Below are positions 1-9,247 of a DNA stretch of 26,631 bases, piece after piece. The DNA is from CAYLZN01 sp964387935 (GTDB taxonomy: Bacteria > Acidobacteriota > Vicinamibacteria > Vicinamibacterales > JAFNAJ01): positions 1 to 26,631 of the forward strand of contig CAYLZN010000040.1 of NCBI GenBank assembly GCA_964387935.1. The letters run 5' to 3'. The first letter of the stretch is position 1. Each line of letters begins with the position of its first letter. Made by a program: the position numbers and the translations under genes. The notes beneath the pieces are model-generated. The model had not been told where the DNA came from, searched no databases, and saw only the letters and a program-made list of their open reading frames with translations.

Positions 1-18
1 CTAGAGACCGGTTCGCTG

Positions 19-702
19 ATGTCCTTGCTCGACTTCCGCCCGCGCGCCGTCGTCTTCGACCTGGACGGAACCCTGGTCGACAACCTGCACCTTCATGCGG
101 AGGCCTTCACGCAGTTCGCCGTCCGTCACGGGCTGCCGGCCGTCCCCGTCGGGCAGCGGGCGCGCCTCAACGGGAAGCGCAACAGCGAGATCTTCCCCGT
201 GCTCTTCGGCCGGGCGCTCGCGGAGGCCGAGTGGCAAGCCTTCGAGCTGGAGAAGGAGCGCGACTACCGGACAATCTCCGCCGGTCGCCTGCAGCCGGCC
301 CCGGGCCTGCTGCGCCTGCTCGACGCACTCGACGCGCGGCACATCCCGTACGCGGTGGCCACGTCGGCCCCGGCCGACAACGTCACGCACACGCTGGCGG
401 GGGTCGGTCTCGCCGACCGCCTGCGGCTGGTCGTCCGTGGGGACCAGGTGCCACGCGGCAAGCCCTTCCCGGATGTGTTCCTGGCCGCCGCCGCGGCCCT
501 GGGCGTGCCCCCCGCCGGGTGCCTCGCGTTCGAAGATGCGCCGGCGGGCGTCGACGCCGCGGTCGCGGCCGGCATGCGCTGCGTGGGCCTCGCGCGGGGC
601 GAACTGGCGGTGCACCTGAAGGACGGCGAGGTTCACCCGGAACTCGTCGTGGCGAGCTTCGACGAGTTTCTCGAGCGCGAGGGTCGCTGGCTGCTCGCCT
701 GA
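19..702 (+). CDS. HAD-superfamily phosphatase (beta-phosphoglucomutase-like)
   Basis: A complete 227-residue cytosolic HAD hydrolase, the usual length for the beta-phosphoglucomutase/sugar-phosphatase branch with a helical cap after motif I. Motif I is FDLDGTLVD, with nucleophile D14 and general acid/base D16. Motif II is the S/T at 115-116 (VATSAP). Motif III is the lysine of RGKP (K148). Motif IV is the acidic pair E172-D173 in FEDAPAG, which binds Mg2+. The family dephosphorylates or isomerises small phosphorylated metabolites through an aspartyl-phosphate intermediate; the substrate cannot be read from sequence. The residues between D16 and the cap do not identify it as a mutase. Only 18 bases precede the ATG, so upstream context is unknown. 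The helicase gene follows on the same strand after 35 bases. No signal peptide is present. Confidence 0.9.
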   Translation: MSLLDFRPRAVVFDLDGTLVDNLHLHAEAFTQFAVRHGLPAVPVGQRARLNGKRNSEIFPVLFGRALAEAEWQAFELEKERDYRTISAGRLQPAPGLLRLLDALDARHIPYAVATSAPADNVTHTLAGVGLADRLRLVVRGDQVPRGKPFPDVFLAAAAALGVPPAGCLAFEDAPAGVDAAVAAGMRCVGLARGELAVHLKDGEVHPELVVASFDEFLEREGRWLLA

Positions 703-731
703 ATGCCACGAGGCCGGTTCTGGTCCACAAT
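703..731 (+). promoter_or_regulatory. Possible promoter for the DEAD-box helicase
   Basis: ATGCCA (703-708) and CACAAT (726-731) lie 17 bases apart; each matches 4 of 6 bases of the sigma-70 -35 and -10 consensus. Six bases then lead to the helicase ATG at 738, so transcription would start at or next to the start codon. There is no clear Shine-Dalgarno. The weak hexamer matches make this a low-confidence call. Confidence 0.3.
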
Positions 732-737
732 GGCGGG

Positions 738-2447
738 ATGGCTGCCTCACGTTCCACCACGCCCAACGGGTTTGCCGCGCTCGGGCTCGCGGATGCGCTG
801 GTGACCTCGCTCGCCGCACTCGGCTACGAGGAACCGACACCGGTTCAACGCGAGACGATCCCGCTGATCCTGGCTGGCCGCGACCTGCTGGCACAGGCGG
901 CCACGGGCACGGGCAAGACCGCAGCGTTCGCGCTGCCGATGATCCAGCAGCTGGCAGCCGACCGCGAGGGCGCAGAAGCTGCCCGGCCGGCCACCCGTAA
1001 GAAACCGGCCCCGTCCGGGCACCCGGCGGGCCTCGTCCTGGTGCCCACGCGGGAACTGGCCATGCAGGTGAGCGAGGCCGTCCACAAGTACGCCAGGGGC
1101 ACGGGCCTCTCGGTCGTCCCGCTCTACGGCGGGGCCTCCATGGAGCAACAGGTACGGGCCCTGCATCGCGGCGCCGACATCGTCGTCGGCACGCCGGGCC
1201 GGGTGCTGGACCACGTCAGGCGGCCGACGCTCGTGCTCGACGCGATCCGCCTGCTGGTCCTCGACGAGGCCGACGAGATGCTCGACATGGGCTTTGCCGA
1301 CGATCTGGAAGCGATCCTGAAGGAGACACCAGGCGCGCGGCAGACCACCCTGTTCTCTGCGACGCTCCCGGCGCGCATCCTGAAGATCGCCGAGCGGCAC
1401 CTGCGGGCGCCTCAGCGCGTCACGATTGCTCGCGAGAAGACGGCGGCCGGAAAGCTCCCCCGGGTCCGCCAGGTCGCCTACATCGTGCGCCGCAGCGACA
1501 AGCCCGCCGCGCTCGACCGCATCCTCGACATGGAGCAGCCCGCGTCCGCGATCGTGTTCTGCCGGACGCGACTCGAGGTCGATACGCTGGTGGACACGCT
1601 GAATGCGCATGGCTACCGCGCCGACGCGCTCCACGGCGGCATGCAGCAGCGGCAGCGGGATGCCGTGATGAACCGCGTCCGTTCGGCCAAAACCGATCTC
1701 CTCATCGCCACGGACGTGGCCGCGCGTGGCCTCGACATCGAGCACGTGTCGCACGTGGTCAACTACGACCTCCCCACCGACGCAGAGTCGTACGTGCACC
1801 GCATCGGACGAACGGGTCGGGCCGGGCGGGAAGGAACGGCCATCACGTTGGCCGATCCCCGCGAGCACCGGCTGCTCCGTTCGATCGAACAGTTCACGAA
1901 GCAGAAGATCGAAGTCGCCACGGTGCCGACGGTCGCGGATCTGCGTGCCCGGCAGCTCGAGCTCACCTCGGCTGCGCTGCGCACGCGTCTGACCTCCGGT
2001 GATTTCGAGGACGTGCGGGTCGTGGTCGAGTCGCTCTCCATCGACTTCGACGTGGTCGATATCGCGGCGGCTGCCGTGAAGATGGCGCACCTTGCGACCG
2101 TGGGCGACGAGGACGCCCGGGAGATCGCCACTCCTCACGCGCAGGCGCCCTCCACCGGCCGGACACGATCGGGCCCCGCAGGTGGCCTTCGTGGGGGTCG
2201 GGAGGATGTCGCGCGCCTCTTCGTCGGCGCCGGCCGCGTGGCCGGCATCCGCCCCGCGGACCTCGTGGGCGCCATCGCCGGGGAGGCCGGCGTGCCGGCG
2301 ACCGCGATTGGGGCCGTTCGAATCTCGGAGAACTTCTCAGTGGTCGAAGTCCCGGAGGCGCTCGCCAACGACATCATCGCGTCGATGCGTGGCGTGACGC
2401 TGCGCGGCAAGAAGGCCGTCGTGAGACGCGATCGCGATCAGCCCTAG
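738..2447 (+). CDS. DEAD-box ATP-dependent RNA helicase with DbpA-type RNA-binding domain
   Basis: A 569-residue helicase with all core motifs: Q motif around GYEEPTPVQ (29-37), Walker A ATGTGKT (55-61), PTREL (103-107), TPGR (152-155), DEAD (176-179), SAT (207-209), then RecA domain 2 with IVFCRTR (272-278), ATDVAARGLD (324-333) and HRIGRTGR (354-361). Residues about 491-565 match the DbpA/CsdA RNA-recognition domain (pattern RLFVGAGR...GIRPADLVGAIAGEAG...FSVVEVPE). In DbpA and DeaD this domain directs the enzyme to rRNA, so a role in ribosome assembly or cold adaptation is the best inference. The chosen ATG gives the normal DEAD-box N-terminus; the frame stays open upstream through the HAD gene, but that part has no homology. 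A short basic insert (about 76-95) precedes motif Ia. Confidence 0.95.
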   Translation: MAASRSTTPNGFAALGLADALVTSLAALGYEEPTPVQRETIPLILAGRDLLAQAATGTGKTAAFALPMIQQLAADREGAEAARPATRKKPAPSGHPAGLVLVPTRELAMQVSEAVHKYARGTGLSVVPLYGGASMEQQVRALHRGADIVVGTPGRVLDHVRRPTLVLDAIRLLVLDEADEMLDMGFADDLEAILKETPGARQTTLFSATLPARILKIAERHLRAPQRVTIAREKTAAGKLPRVRQVAYIVRRSDKPAALDRILDMEQPASAIVFCRTRLEVDTLVDTLNAHGYRADALHGGMQQRQRDAVMNRVRSAKTDLLIATDVAARGLDIEHVSHVVNYDLPTDAESYVHRIGRTGRAGREGTAITLADPREHRLLRSIEQFTKQKIEVATVPTVADLRARQLELTSAALRTRLTSGDFEDVRVVVESLSIDFDVVDIAAAAVKMAHLATVGDEDAREIATPHAQAPSTGRTRSGPAGGLRGGREDVARLFVGAGRVAGIRPADLVGAIAGEAGVPATAIGAVRISENFSVVEVPEALANDIIASMRGVTLRGKKAVVRRDRDQP

Positions 2448-2494
2448 CGCGCGCAGGCGCCCCCGGGGCATCCCGATGTGGTACGGTTCCTCCA

Positions 2495-4432
<1,938 letters not shown>

Positions 4433-4491
4433 CCGCCGCACGTCGGCCGGTTCGCGATGAGCCGCCACACCGGCCCCCTCCGGAGGTCTCC

Positions 4492-4989
4492 ATGCCCCGC
4501 TCCGCCACCCGCTCGCGGACTGCCCTGCTCGTGCTGGCCCTGGTGCTCGCCTGCCCCGTCCTCCTGATGCACACGGGCCTGGCGCAGGCACCGGCCCAGG
4601 TGACCTCACCGGAGAAGTTCTTCGGGTTCCAGCTGGGCGCCGACCGGAAGATCGCCCGCTGGGACCAGATCGTCGAGTACTTCGGCACGCTCGAGAAGCA
4701 GAGCCCGAAGATCAAGATCGTCAACATGGGCCCTTCGACCGAGGGCCATCCGTTCCTGCTGGTCATCGTGTCGTCGCCGGCCAACCTGGCCAACCTCGCG
4801 ACGCCTTCCAGACGAACATGGTCGAGTCGCAGTACATGGCCAGGATCATGTTCACGGACTGGGCGCCGCAGGCCTACGTCGATCACCATCACATGGGCAG
4901 CTACGGCGCACGCATCTACGTGCCTCCCTACGCGGAGCCCATTCGCCCGCTCGCGGATCCGCTCATCTGGCGGGAGCACAGCTGGTACG
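4492..4989 (+). pseudogene. Decayed M14-family zinc carboxypeptidase, internal deletion and 3' truncation
   Basis: The 5' end looks intact: GGAGG at 4482-4486, ATG five bases later, and a signal peptide (hydrophobic stretch TALLVLALVLACPVLL, then ALAQAP-type cleavage context). The mature start, with SPEKFFGFQLGADRKIARW and later NMGPSTEGHPFLLVIVSS, is typical of large secreted M14 peptidases. At about 4798-4806 the reading frame jumps from frame 1 to frame 3, and the sequence resumes with NMVESQYMARIMFTDWAPQAYVDHHHMGSYGAR, which in the family lies well over 100 residues downstream. The missing part includes the HxxE zinc ligands. Homology then stops after WREHSWY at about 4989, directly against the stop codon of the convergent gene. 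A full family member is usually 800 residues or more. No active enzyme can be made. The frame after the break stays open for a long way only because of high GC. Confidence 0.85.
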
Positions 4990-5967
4990 TCATGGGACCG
5001 CCGTGTCCTGCCCGATGCGACGCGCAAGCTGCTCGAGCGCGGTGCGCCCGACTGCAGGAGAAGGCGCACCGAGTGCGAGCAGGAGGTATCGGCCGGCGCG
5101 CACCGCCAGAACCGGCCCGTTGAAACCGTCCTCGCCTTCGAACCCGCCATCCGTTCCGGGAACCGACAGGTCCGTGGCCGGCTTGCCAGTACCAGACAGG
5201 AACCGGCGGTAGGTCGCGAGCGCCTGCGTCGCGGCCTCGGCAGTCTCCGGACCGACGACCAGCAGGCGGTACTCCGCGCGACCGGACCTGTACTTCGCCT
5301 CGAAGGCATTCGACAGGGAGCTCTGGCCGAGCACGTCCTTCGGGATGTAGCCGATGCCGTGCGGCAGCAGGTGCTCGGGGGGAAACCACGAGAGCTGGGG
5401 CGGCGCCTCACCGGCCTCCCCGATCTTCGCCGCGATCGAGGCCGCGAGCCGCTGCATCGCCTCCTGCGTGGCCGGCTGCTCGTCGAACGCCGTGATCTTC
5501 ACGTAGTGCGGCCCCGCCCAGAAGCTGAGCGCCGAGCCGGCCAGGACGCCCTCGACGCCGACGGGGATCGTTCGGCCCTCCATGACGCGCTCCTGCGCGA
5601 AGATCCCGAACGCGTTCACGGCGTCCTTCATCGTGAACACGTCCGCCACGAGCTCGCGCTCACCGCTCCTGAACCGGGCCGAGACCGCTTCTCGAAACCC
5701 GAACGCCAGGTAGTTCTCCGCTGCGCCGTTGATCAGTTCCCACAGGGTGGCGGCGCTGGCCGTCTTCGGCGTCCCGTCGGGACGCCACCCCGGGACCTCG
5801 TCGTTCGTCGGGAGCAGGACCAGCAACGCGGAGGTCCGGGCGGGAGCGGCCGATGCCGCGGCGGGCACGGCGTCGGACGGCGCGGGGCTCTGCTCCTTTC
5901 GCCCACACGAGACCAGCCCACACGCGAGGACCGCCGCGATCAGGGGAGCGGGACGCACTCGAGCCAT
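4990..5967 (-). CDS. DUF6599-like lipoprotein
   Basis: 325 residues from the ATG at 5967, which has a GGGAGGG ribosome-binding site just upstream; a TTG immediately before it is a weaker choice. The N-terminus is a lipoprotein signal peptide (basic MARVR, a hydrophobic core, then GLVSC with the lipidated Cys near residue 21), followed by a low-complexity Ala/Pro/Ser stretch. The mature part holds the pattern EVPGWRPDG...LWELINGAAENYLAFGF, which I associate with the DUF6599 family seen in Acidobacteriota and relatives; no enzymatic function is known to me. The second half (LPHGIGYIP...AEYRLLVVG) looks like a repeat of a similar alpha/beta unit. The product should sit on the periplasmic face of a membrane. 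Its stop codon abuts the truncated M14 remnant, so a few C-terminal residues could derive from that rearrangement. Confidence 0.75.
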   Translation of the reverse strand: MARVRPAPLIAAVLACGLVSCGRKEQSPAPSDAVPAAASAAPARTSALLVLLPTNDEVPGWRPDGTPKTASAATLWELINGAAENYLAFGFREAVSARFRSGERELVADVFTMKDAVNAFGIFAQERVMEGRTIPVGVEGVLAGSALSFWAGPHYVKITAFDEQPATQEAMQRLAASIAAKIGEAGEAPPQLSWFPPEHLLPHGIGYIPKDVLGQSSLSNAFEAKYRSGRAEYRLLVVGPETAEAATQALATYRRFLSGTGKPATDLSVPGTDGGFEGEDGFNGPVLAVRAGRYLLLALGAPSPAVGRTALEQLARRIGQDTAVP

Positions 5968-6048
5968 CAAGCACCCTCCCGCGCGGATGATGGACCTCGG
6001 CGTGCGGGGGTGTCAACGCCGTGTGCTCCTCCGGCAGTGACGCCAGGT

Positions 6049-7632
6049 TCAGCGACTCGACACCGTGGCGTATCGGAACCGTGGGGGCGCGTCGGTGCCC
6101 GCAAGTGCGTGCGCCGCGGCAGCGGTCAGGCGGACCACCCGTTCGATCTTGTCGAAATCCAGGCGGTCGATCGTGTCAACGGGTTCGTGGTAGCCGGGAT
6201 GAAACCCGCCGAAGAGCCACACGGCGGGAATGCCCTTCTGGAGAAAGGGCAGGTGATCGCACCGGAACAGGGCGCGCATCGAGGAATCGCGATCGAACTT
6301 GTCGCTGAGCGAGAGTCCGGCACCCGCCGCCTCGCGCCGCAGCAGCGCGGCGAGGTCGGGGCTGAACGTGCCGCCGACCACGTTCAACTGATCCGACCGG
6401 CCTGCCGTGATCTCGTAGGCCCCGAGGCTCTCGGGCGTGTGTTCCTCGGGACGACCGATCATGTCCAGGTTGAGCACGGCGCGCGTGGTGGCCAGTGGGC
6501 GCAGCGGGTGGGCCACGTAGTGGTAGGACCCGAGCATCAACTGCTCCTCCGAGCCGAACGAGACGAAGAGCACGCTCCGCGCCGGGCGTGGGCCTGCGGC
6601 GAGCCGCCGGGCCACTTCCAGCATGGCCACCGTGCCCGAGCCGTTGTCGTTCGCACCCGGGTACGGCTTGCCGTTCTGCCCGCCCAGGTGGTCGTAGTGT
6701 GAGGTCACGAGGATTGTCTCCTCGCCCAGTCGAGGGTCGGCGCCGGGCAGGAGCCCGGCCACGTTCCAGGAGGCGCGCGGATCGCTGGCCGCCTTCACCG
6801 CGCGCACCGAGACGGAGACACCGTCGATCACGCGCGACGCCGGGCGCATCGTGGACTCGATCGCGCGCTGCCAGTCCGCTGGGGTGCGGCCCGTCGCCTG
6901 CAGCAGCGCAGCCGCCGCATCCGCAGGCAGCGTCACGCGCGGGATCCGGAGTTCGCTCGAGGCCAGCGCCTGAGGCGGGGCGTTCGCGCGATCAGGAGCC
7001 CTCGGCGCCGACCGGTGCGCGTTGACGGGCTCGGTCACGATGAGCAGAGCCGCGGCGCCGTGCTGCTGCGCGTTCCACGTCTTCGTCCACGCGTTGGCGT
7101 GCAACGTGAAGCCCGTCCCATGGAAGGCCGATCCGGGATCGTCTTCGCGCGGTTCGTGGTCGAACACGAGCACCGCCTTGCCGCGCACGTCCACGCCCGC
7201 GTAGTCGTCGTATCCGAACTCGGGCGCCGTGATGCCGAATCCCGCGAAGGCCACGTCGAGCGAGAGGTCGATCCCGCGCGCGGGTTCTGGAAAGAACGTC
7301 GCCACTGGTGGGAAGCGCCGCTCCCCGCCTGCCCCGCGGACGACGACCACCGAGCGCTCGCGATCCAGCCGCAACGGCACGAGGTCGAACCGCTGCAGGT
7401 ACGAGTCGCCGTCGATCGGTTGCAACCCTGCCTTGCGCATCTCCGTCGCCAGGAACCACGCAGCAGCGTCCGCACCGTCCGTCAGCGACGCACGACCGTC
7501 CAGCGGGGGTGAACAGAGAAACTCGAGATCGGCGCGCATGCGCCCGCGGCCAGGTCCGGCCGTGGACGGCGGCTGGGCCAGCACTTCGACGACGACGAGG
7601 ACGGTCAACGCCAGCGAGAGTGGTCGAGGCAC
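6049..7632 (-). CDS. Secreted M28-family zinc aminopeptidase with PA insert
   Basis: 527 residues. It starts at a GTG with GGAGGG about nine bases upstream; an ATG at 7649 is out of frame. The N-terminus is a signal peptide (LSLALTVLVVVEVLAQP). Residues about 130-260 resemble the protease-associated domain inserted in many M28 enzymes. The catalytic domain shows the full metal site: SHYDHLG (H312, D314), GANDNGSG (D329), FGSEE (catalytic E362, ligand E363), LDMIG (D390) and YHEPVDT (H482). The family removes N-terminal residues from peptides using two zinc ions; the exact preference cannot be read here. It lies upstream of the lipoprotein gene on the same strand with 81 bases between them, so co-transcription is possible. 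It probably works outside the inner membrane on scavenged peptides. Confidence 0.92.
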   Translation of the reverse strand: MPRPLSLALTVLVVVEVLAQPPSTAGPGRGRMRADLEFLCSPPLDGRASLTDGADAAAWFLATEMRKAGLQPIDGDSYLQRFDLVPLRLDRERSVVVVRGAGGERRFPPVATFFPEPARGIDLSLDVAFAGFGITAPEFGYDDYAGVDVRGKAVLVFDHEPREDDPGSAFHGTGFTLHANAWTKTWNAQQHGAAALLIVTEPVNAHRSAPRAPDRANAPPQALASSELRIPRVTLPADAAAALLQATGRTPADWQRAIESTMRPASRVIDGVSVSVRAVKAASDPRASWNVAGLLPGADPRLGEETILVTSHYDHLGGQNGKPYPGANDNGSGTVAMLEVARRLAAGPRPARSVLFVSFGSEEQLMLGSYHYVAHPLRPLATTRAVLNLDMIGRPEEHTPESLGAYEITAGRSDQLNVVGGTFSPDLAALLRREAAGAGLSLSDKFDRDSSMRALFRCDHLPFLQKGIPAVWLFGGFHPGYHEPVDTIDRLDFDKIERVVRLTAAAAHALAGTDAPPRFRYATVSSR

Positions 7633-7699
7633 CGCGGCTTGCCCTCCATGAGGTGGCCTGACGGCGTCCGCTGACCGTCATTCGGCCCCCAGGTGCCCC

Positions 7700-7739
7700 A
7701 TGATAGCGAAAGCGCGCCCGGCCTCGACAGGCGTATGAT
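7700..7739. promoter_or_regulatory. Divergent -10 elements between M28 peptidase and dodecin
   Basis: The 127-base spacer 7633-7759 separates two divergent genes. On the minus strand TATCAT (plus-strand 7700-7705) and on the plus strand TATGAT (7734-7739) each match the -10 consensus at 5 of 6 positions. The plus-strand element would give a leader of about 14 bases carrying the dodecin Shine-Dalgarno. Neither has a convincing -35 at the right distance. Confidence 0.3.
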
Positions 7740-7759
7740 CCGCGGTGCAGGAGGACACC

Positions 7760-7987
7760 ATGGCCAAGAAGCGCGAGCCATCCGACGCCGTGTACAAGAT
7801 CGTGGAAGTGGTGGGCACCAGCGCAGCGTCGTGGGAGGACGCCGCGAAGCAGGCGATCGAAACCGCGTCGAAGACCTTGCACGACCTCCGCATCGCCGAA
7901 GTCGTCAAGATGGACATGAAGGTCGACGGCGGCAAGGTCGTCGCCTATCGCACCCGCGTGCTCCTGTCGTTCAAGTATCAGGCCTGA
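7760..7987 (+). CDS. Dodecin-family protein lacking the flavin-stacking Trp
   Basis: 75 residues with a strong AGGAGG (7749-7754) five bases before the ATG; an in-frame GTG 15 bases earlier would bury that site. The sequence has the dodecin pattern: VYKIVEVVGTS, then helix SWEDAAKQAIETASKTL, then AEVV and strand GKVVAYRTRVLLSFKY. Dodecins form hollow dodecamers that store or buffer flavins, and some bind CoA. In the flavin-binding members a Trp sits just before (A/F)EV (W36 in the Halobacterium protein); here that position is I45 (DLRIAEVV). Flavin stacking by the known mode is therefore unlikely, and the ligand is open. The gene stands alone between two minus-strand genes. Confidence 0.92.
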   Translation: MAKKREPSDAVYKIVEVVGTSAASWEDAAKQAIETASKTLHDLRIAEVVKMDMKVDGGKVVAYRTRVLLSFKYQA

Positions 7988-8000
7988 GCCCACCGGAACA

Positions 8001-8034
8001 CAGGGGCCGGTTGCCGCTCAGGGCACGGCCCCTG
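8001..8034. terminator. Possible bidirectional hairpin between dodecin and the phytase-like gene
   Basis: CAGGGGCC (8001-8008) and GGCCCCTG (8027-8034) form perfect 8-bp arms around an 18-base loop, between the convergent stops of dodecin (7987) and the minus-strand gene (stop at 8018-8020). The right arm lies inside the last codons of the latter. There is no T tract, so an intrinsic terminator is only a possibility. Confidence 0.35.
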
Positions 8035-9220
8035 CGCGTCCGATCCGGAACAGCAGAAAGGCCGTCTGCTGCGTGGCGTTGAAATTGTCGTCGCTGACCA
8101 GCACGAGCGACGCGCTGCCGTCTGCCAGGCGCGGGCCGAGCGTCATCCCTTCGAAGTTGTCGAGCGCCGCCAGCCGGGCGCTCAGGCCCTGCACGTCGTC
8201 GAGGTCGAGCACGAGGCGCTTGGTCGCCGGCGTGACGGACGGCGCGTTGCGCAGCGACGGAATTCCAGAGACGTCGTCCGCGCCGGCGATCGAGACCTCG
8301 TAGATCCGGATGCGGTTGCGCCGCCGACCCCCGCTGCCCTCGACGTAGCTGCGCTCGAGCGCCAGCAGGTGGTCGTCACTCAGGGCCAGCAGCTCGACGA
8401 GGCCATTGATCGACAGGGTGGGAGTGAACTCACGGCCCGCCACGGCATCCAGGGGGTAGACGAACTGGCGGCCCGGGACCCATGTGCCGTCCGCCGCGCG
8501 TCGATACTCCAGAATCCGCGTGCGCGCCCCCCGCTCCTCCGTGGCCGGCTCGTCATCCTGGGCCAGCGGGGACTCCGCGCCGACAAACAGCGTCTTCCCG
8601 CCCGGGACGACGGTGAGGCTCTCGAAGCCGGCATTGCGCCGCGTGCCCACCGTGATGGGTCCGCTCGGCGACGTCGCGAACGCGGGTGGCAACGAGGTCG
8701 AACCCAGGAACCTGCCCTCGAGATCGTAGGCCAGTACGGCTGTCGGCAGCCGCGGACTCCTGTCGCCGTCGCCTTCGGTCGTGACCAGCAGGCCGCCGTC
8801 CGGTGCGACGGCGATGGCTTCGAGGTCCACCGTCTGGGGTTCCGGCTCCGGCGATGTCGGCGCGCGCCCCCCGAGGGCGATCACCTGCGTCGGGACCACA
8901 CGAAACGATGCGCCCTCCCCCTCCAGCGTGAACTCGTACGCGCGGGTCCGATCCCGCGCATCGCTCACGCCGAGGATCGCCCCGCTCGTGCCGTGGGGGG
9001 TCAACCCCGAGATGCCTCCGATCGCCTGAGGTTCGTTCGCCACGCGGGCCTCGCGCGGGAGGATGTACTCGCCGGCCAGCGACAGCGAGAGCCCGCCAGT
9101 GCCGACGGCGGCGCCTGTCTCGCGGGCAGCCTCGGGCTCGGTCACCGGCCGCACCGGACCGCACGCGCCGGCCCCGACCGCGCACCCAAGAACCAGCCCG
9201 ATCAGGCCTCGTCGCAGCAT
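8018..9220 (-). CDS. Lipoprotein of the esterase-like activity of phytase family
   Basis: 400 residues from the ATG at 9220, which gives a clean lipoprotein signal (MLRRG, hydrophobic core, GAGAC with Cys20). An in-frame ATG at 9241 would add seven residues and cannot be excluded, since neither start has a good ribosome-binding site. The protein reads as a beta-propeller-like chain with the family hallmarks IGGISGL near the N-terminus, DLEAIAVAPDGGLLVTTEGD, NAGFESLTVVPGGKTLFVGAE and, at the C-terminus, NFEGMTLGPRL...LVLVSDDNF. The family name comes from similarity to phytase-like esterases; a phosphatase or esterase role is not demonstrated for most members. It follows the pectinesterase fusion gene by 27 bases on the same strand, so the two are probably co-transcribed. 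Confidence 0.85.
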   Translation of the reverse strand: MLRRGLIGLVLGCAVGAGACGPVRPVTEPEAARETGAAVGTGGLSLSLAGEYILPREARVANEPQAIGGISGLTPHGTSGAILGVSDARDRTRAYEFTLEGEGASFRVVPTQVIALGGRAPTSPEPEPQTVDLEAIAVAPDGGLLVTTEGDGDRSPRLPTAVLAYDLEGRFLGSTSLPPAFATSPSGPITVGTRRNAGFESLTVVPGGKTLFVGAESPLAQDDEPATEERGARTRILEYRRAADGTWVPGRQFVYPLDAVAGREFTPTLSINGLVELLALSDDHLLALERSYVEGSGGRRRNRIRIYEVSIAGADDVSGIPSLRNAPSVTPATKRLVLDLDDVQGLSARLAALDNFEGMTLGPRLADGSASLVLVSDDNFNATQQTAFLLFRIGRAGAVP

Positions 9221-9247
9221 CGGGGCGGAGTCTAGCACCATCGGCGA

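Noticed and set aside
1..18. Possible end of an upstream gene (a TAG at 2-4)
   Set aside because: Too few bases to support any reading frame.
747..2138. A 463-residue minus-strand open frame opposite the helicase
   Set aside because: Antisense to a gene with every DEAD-box motif; no independent coding signal.
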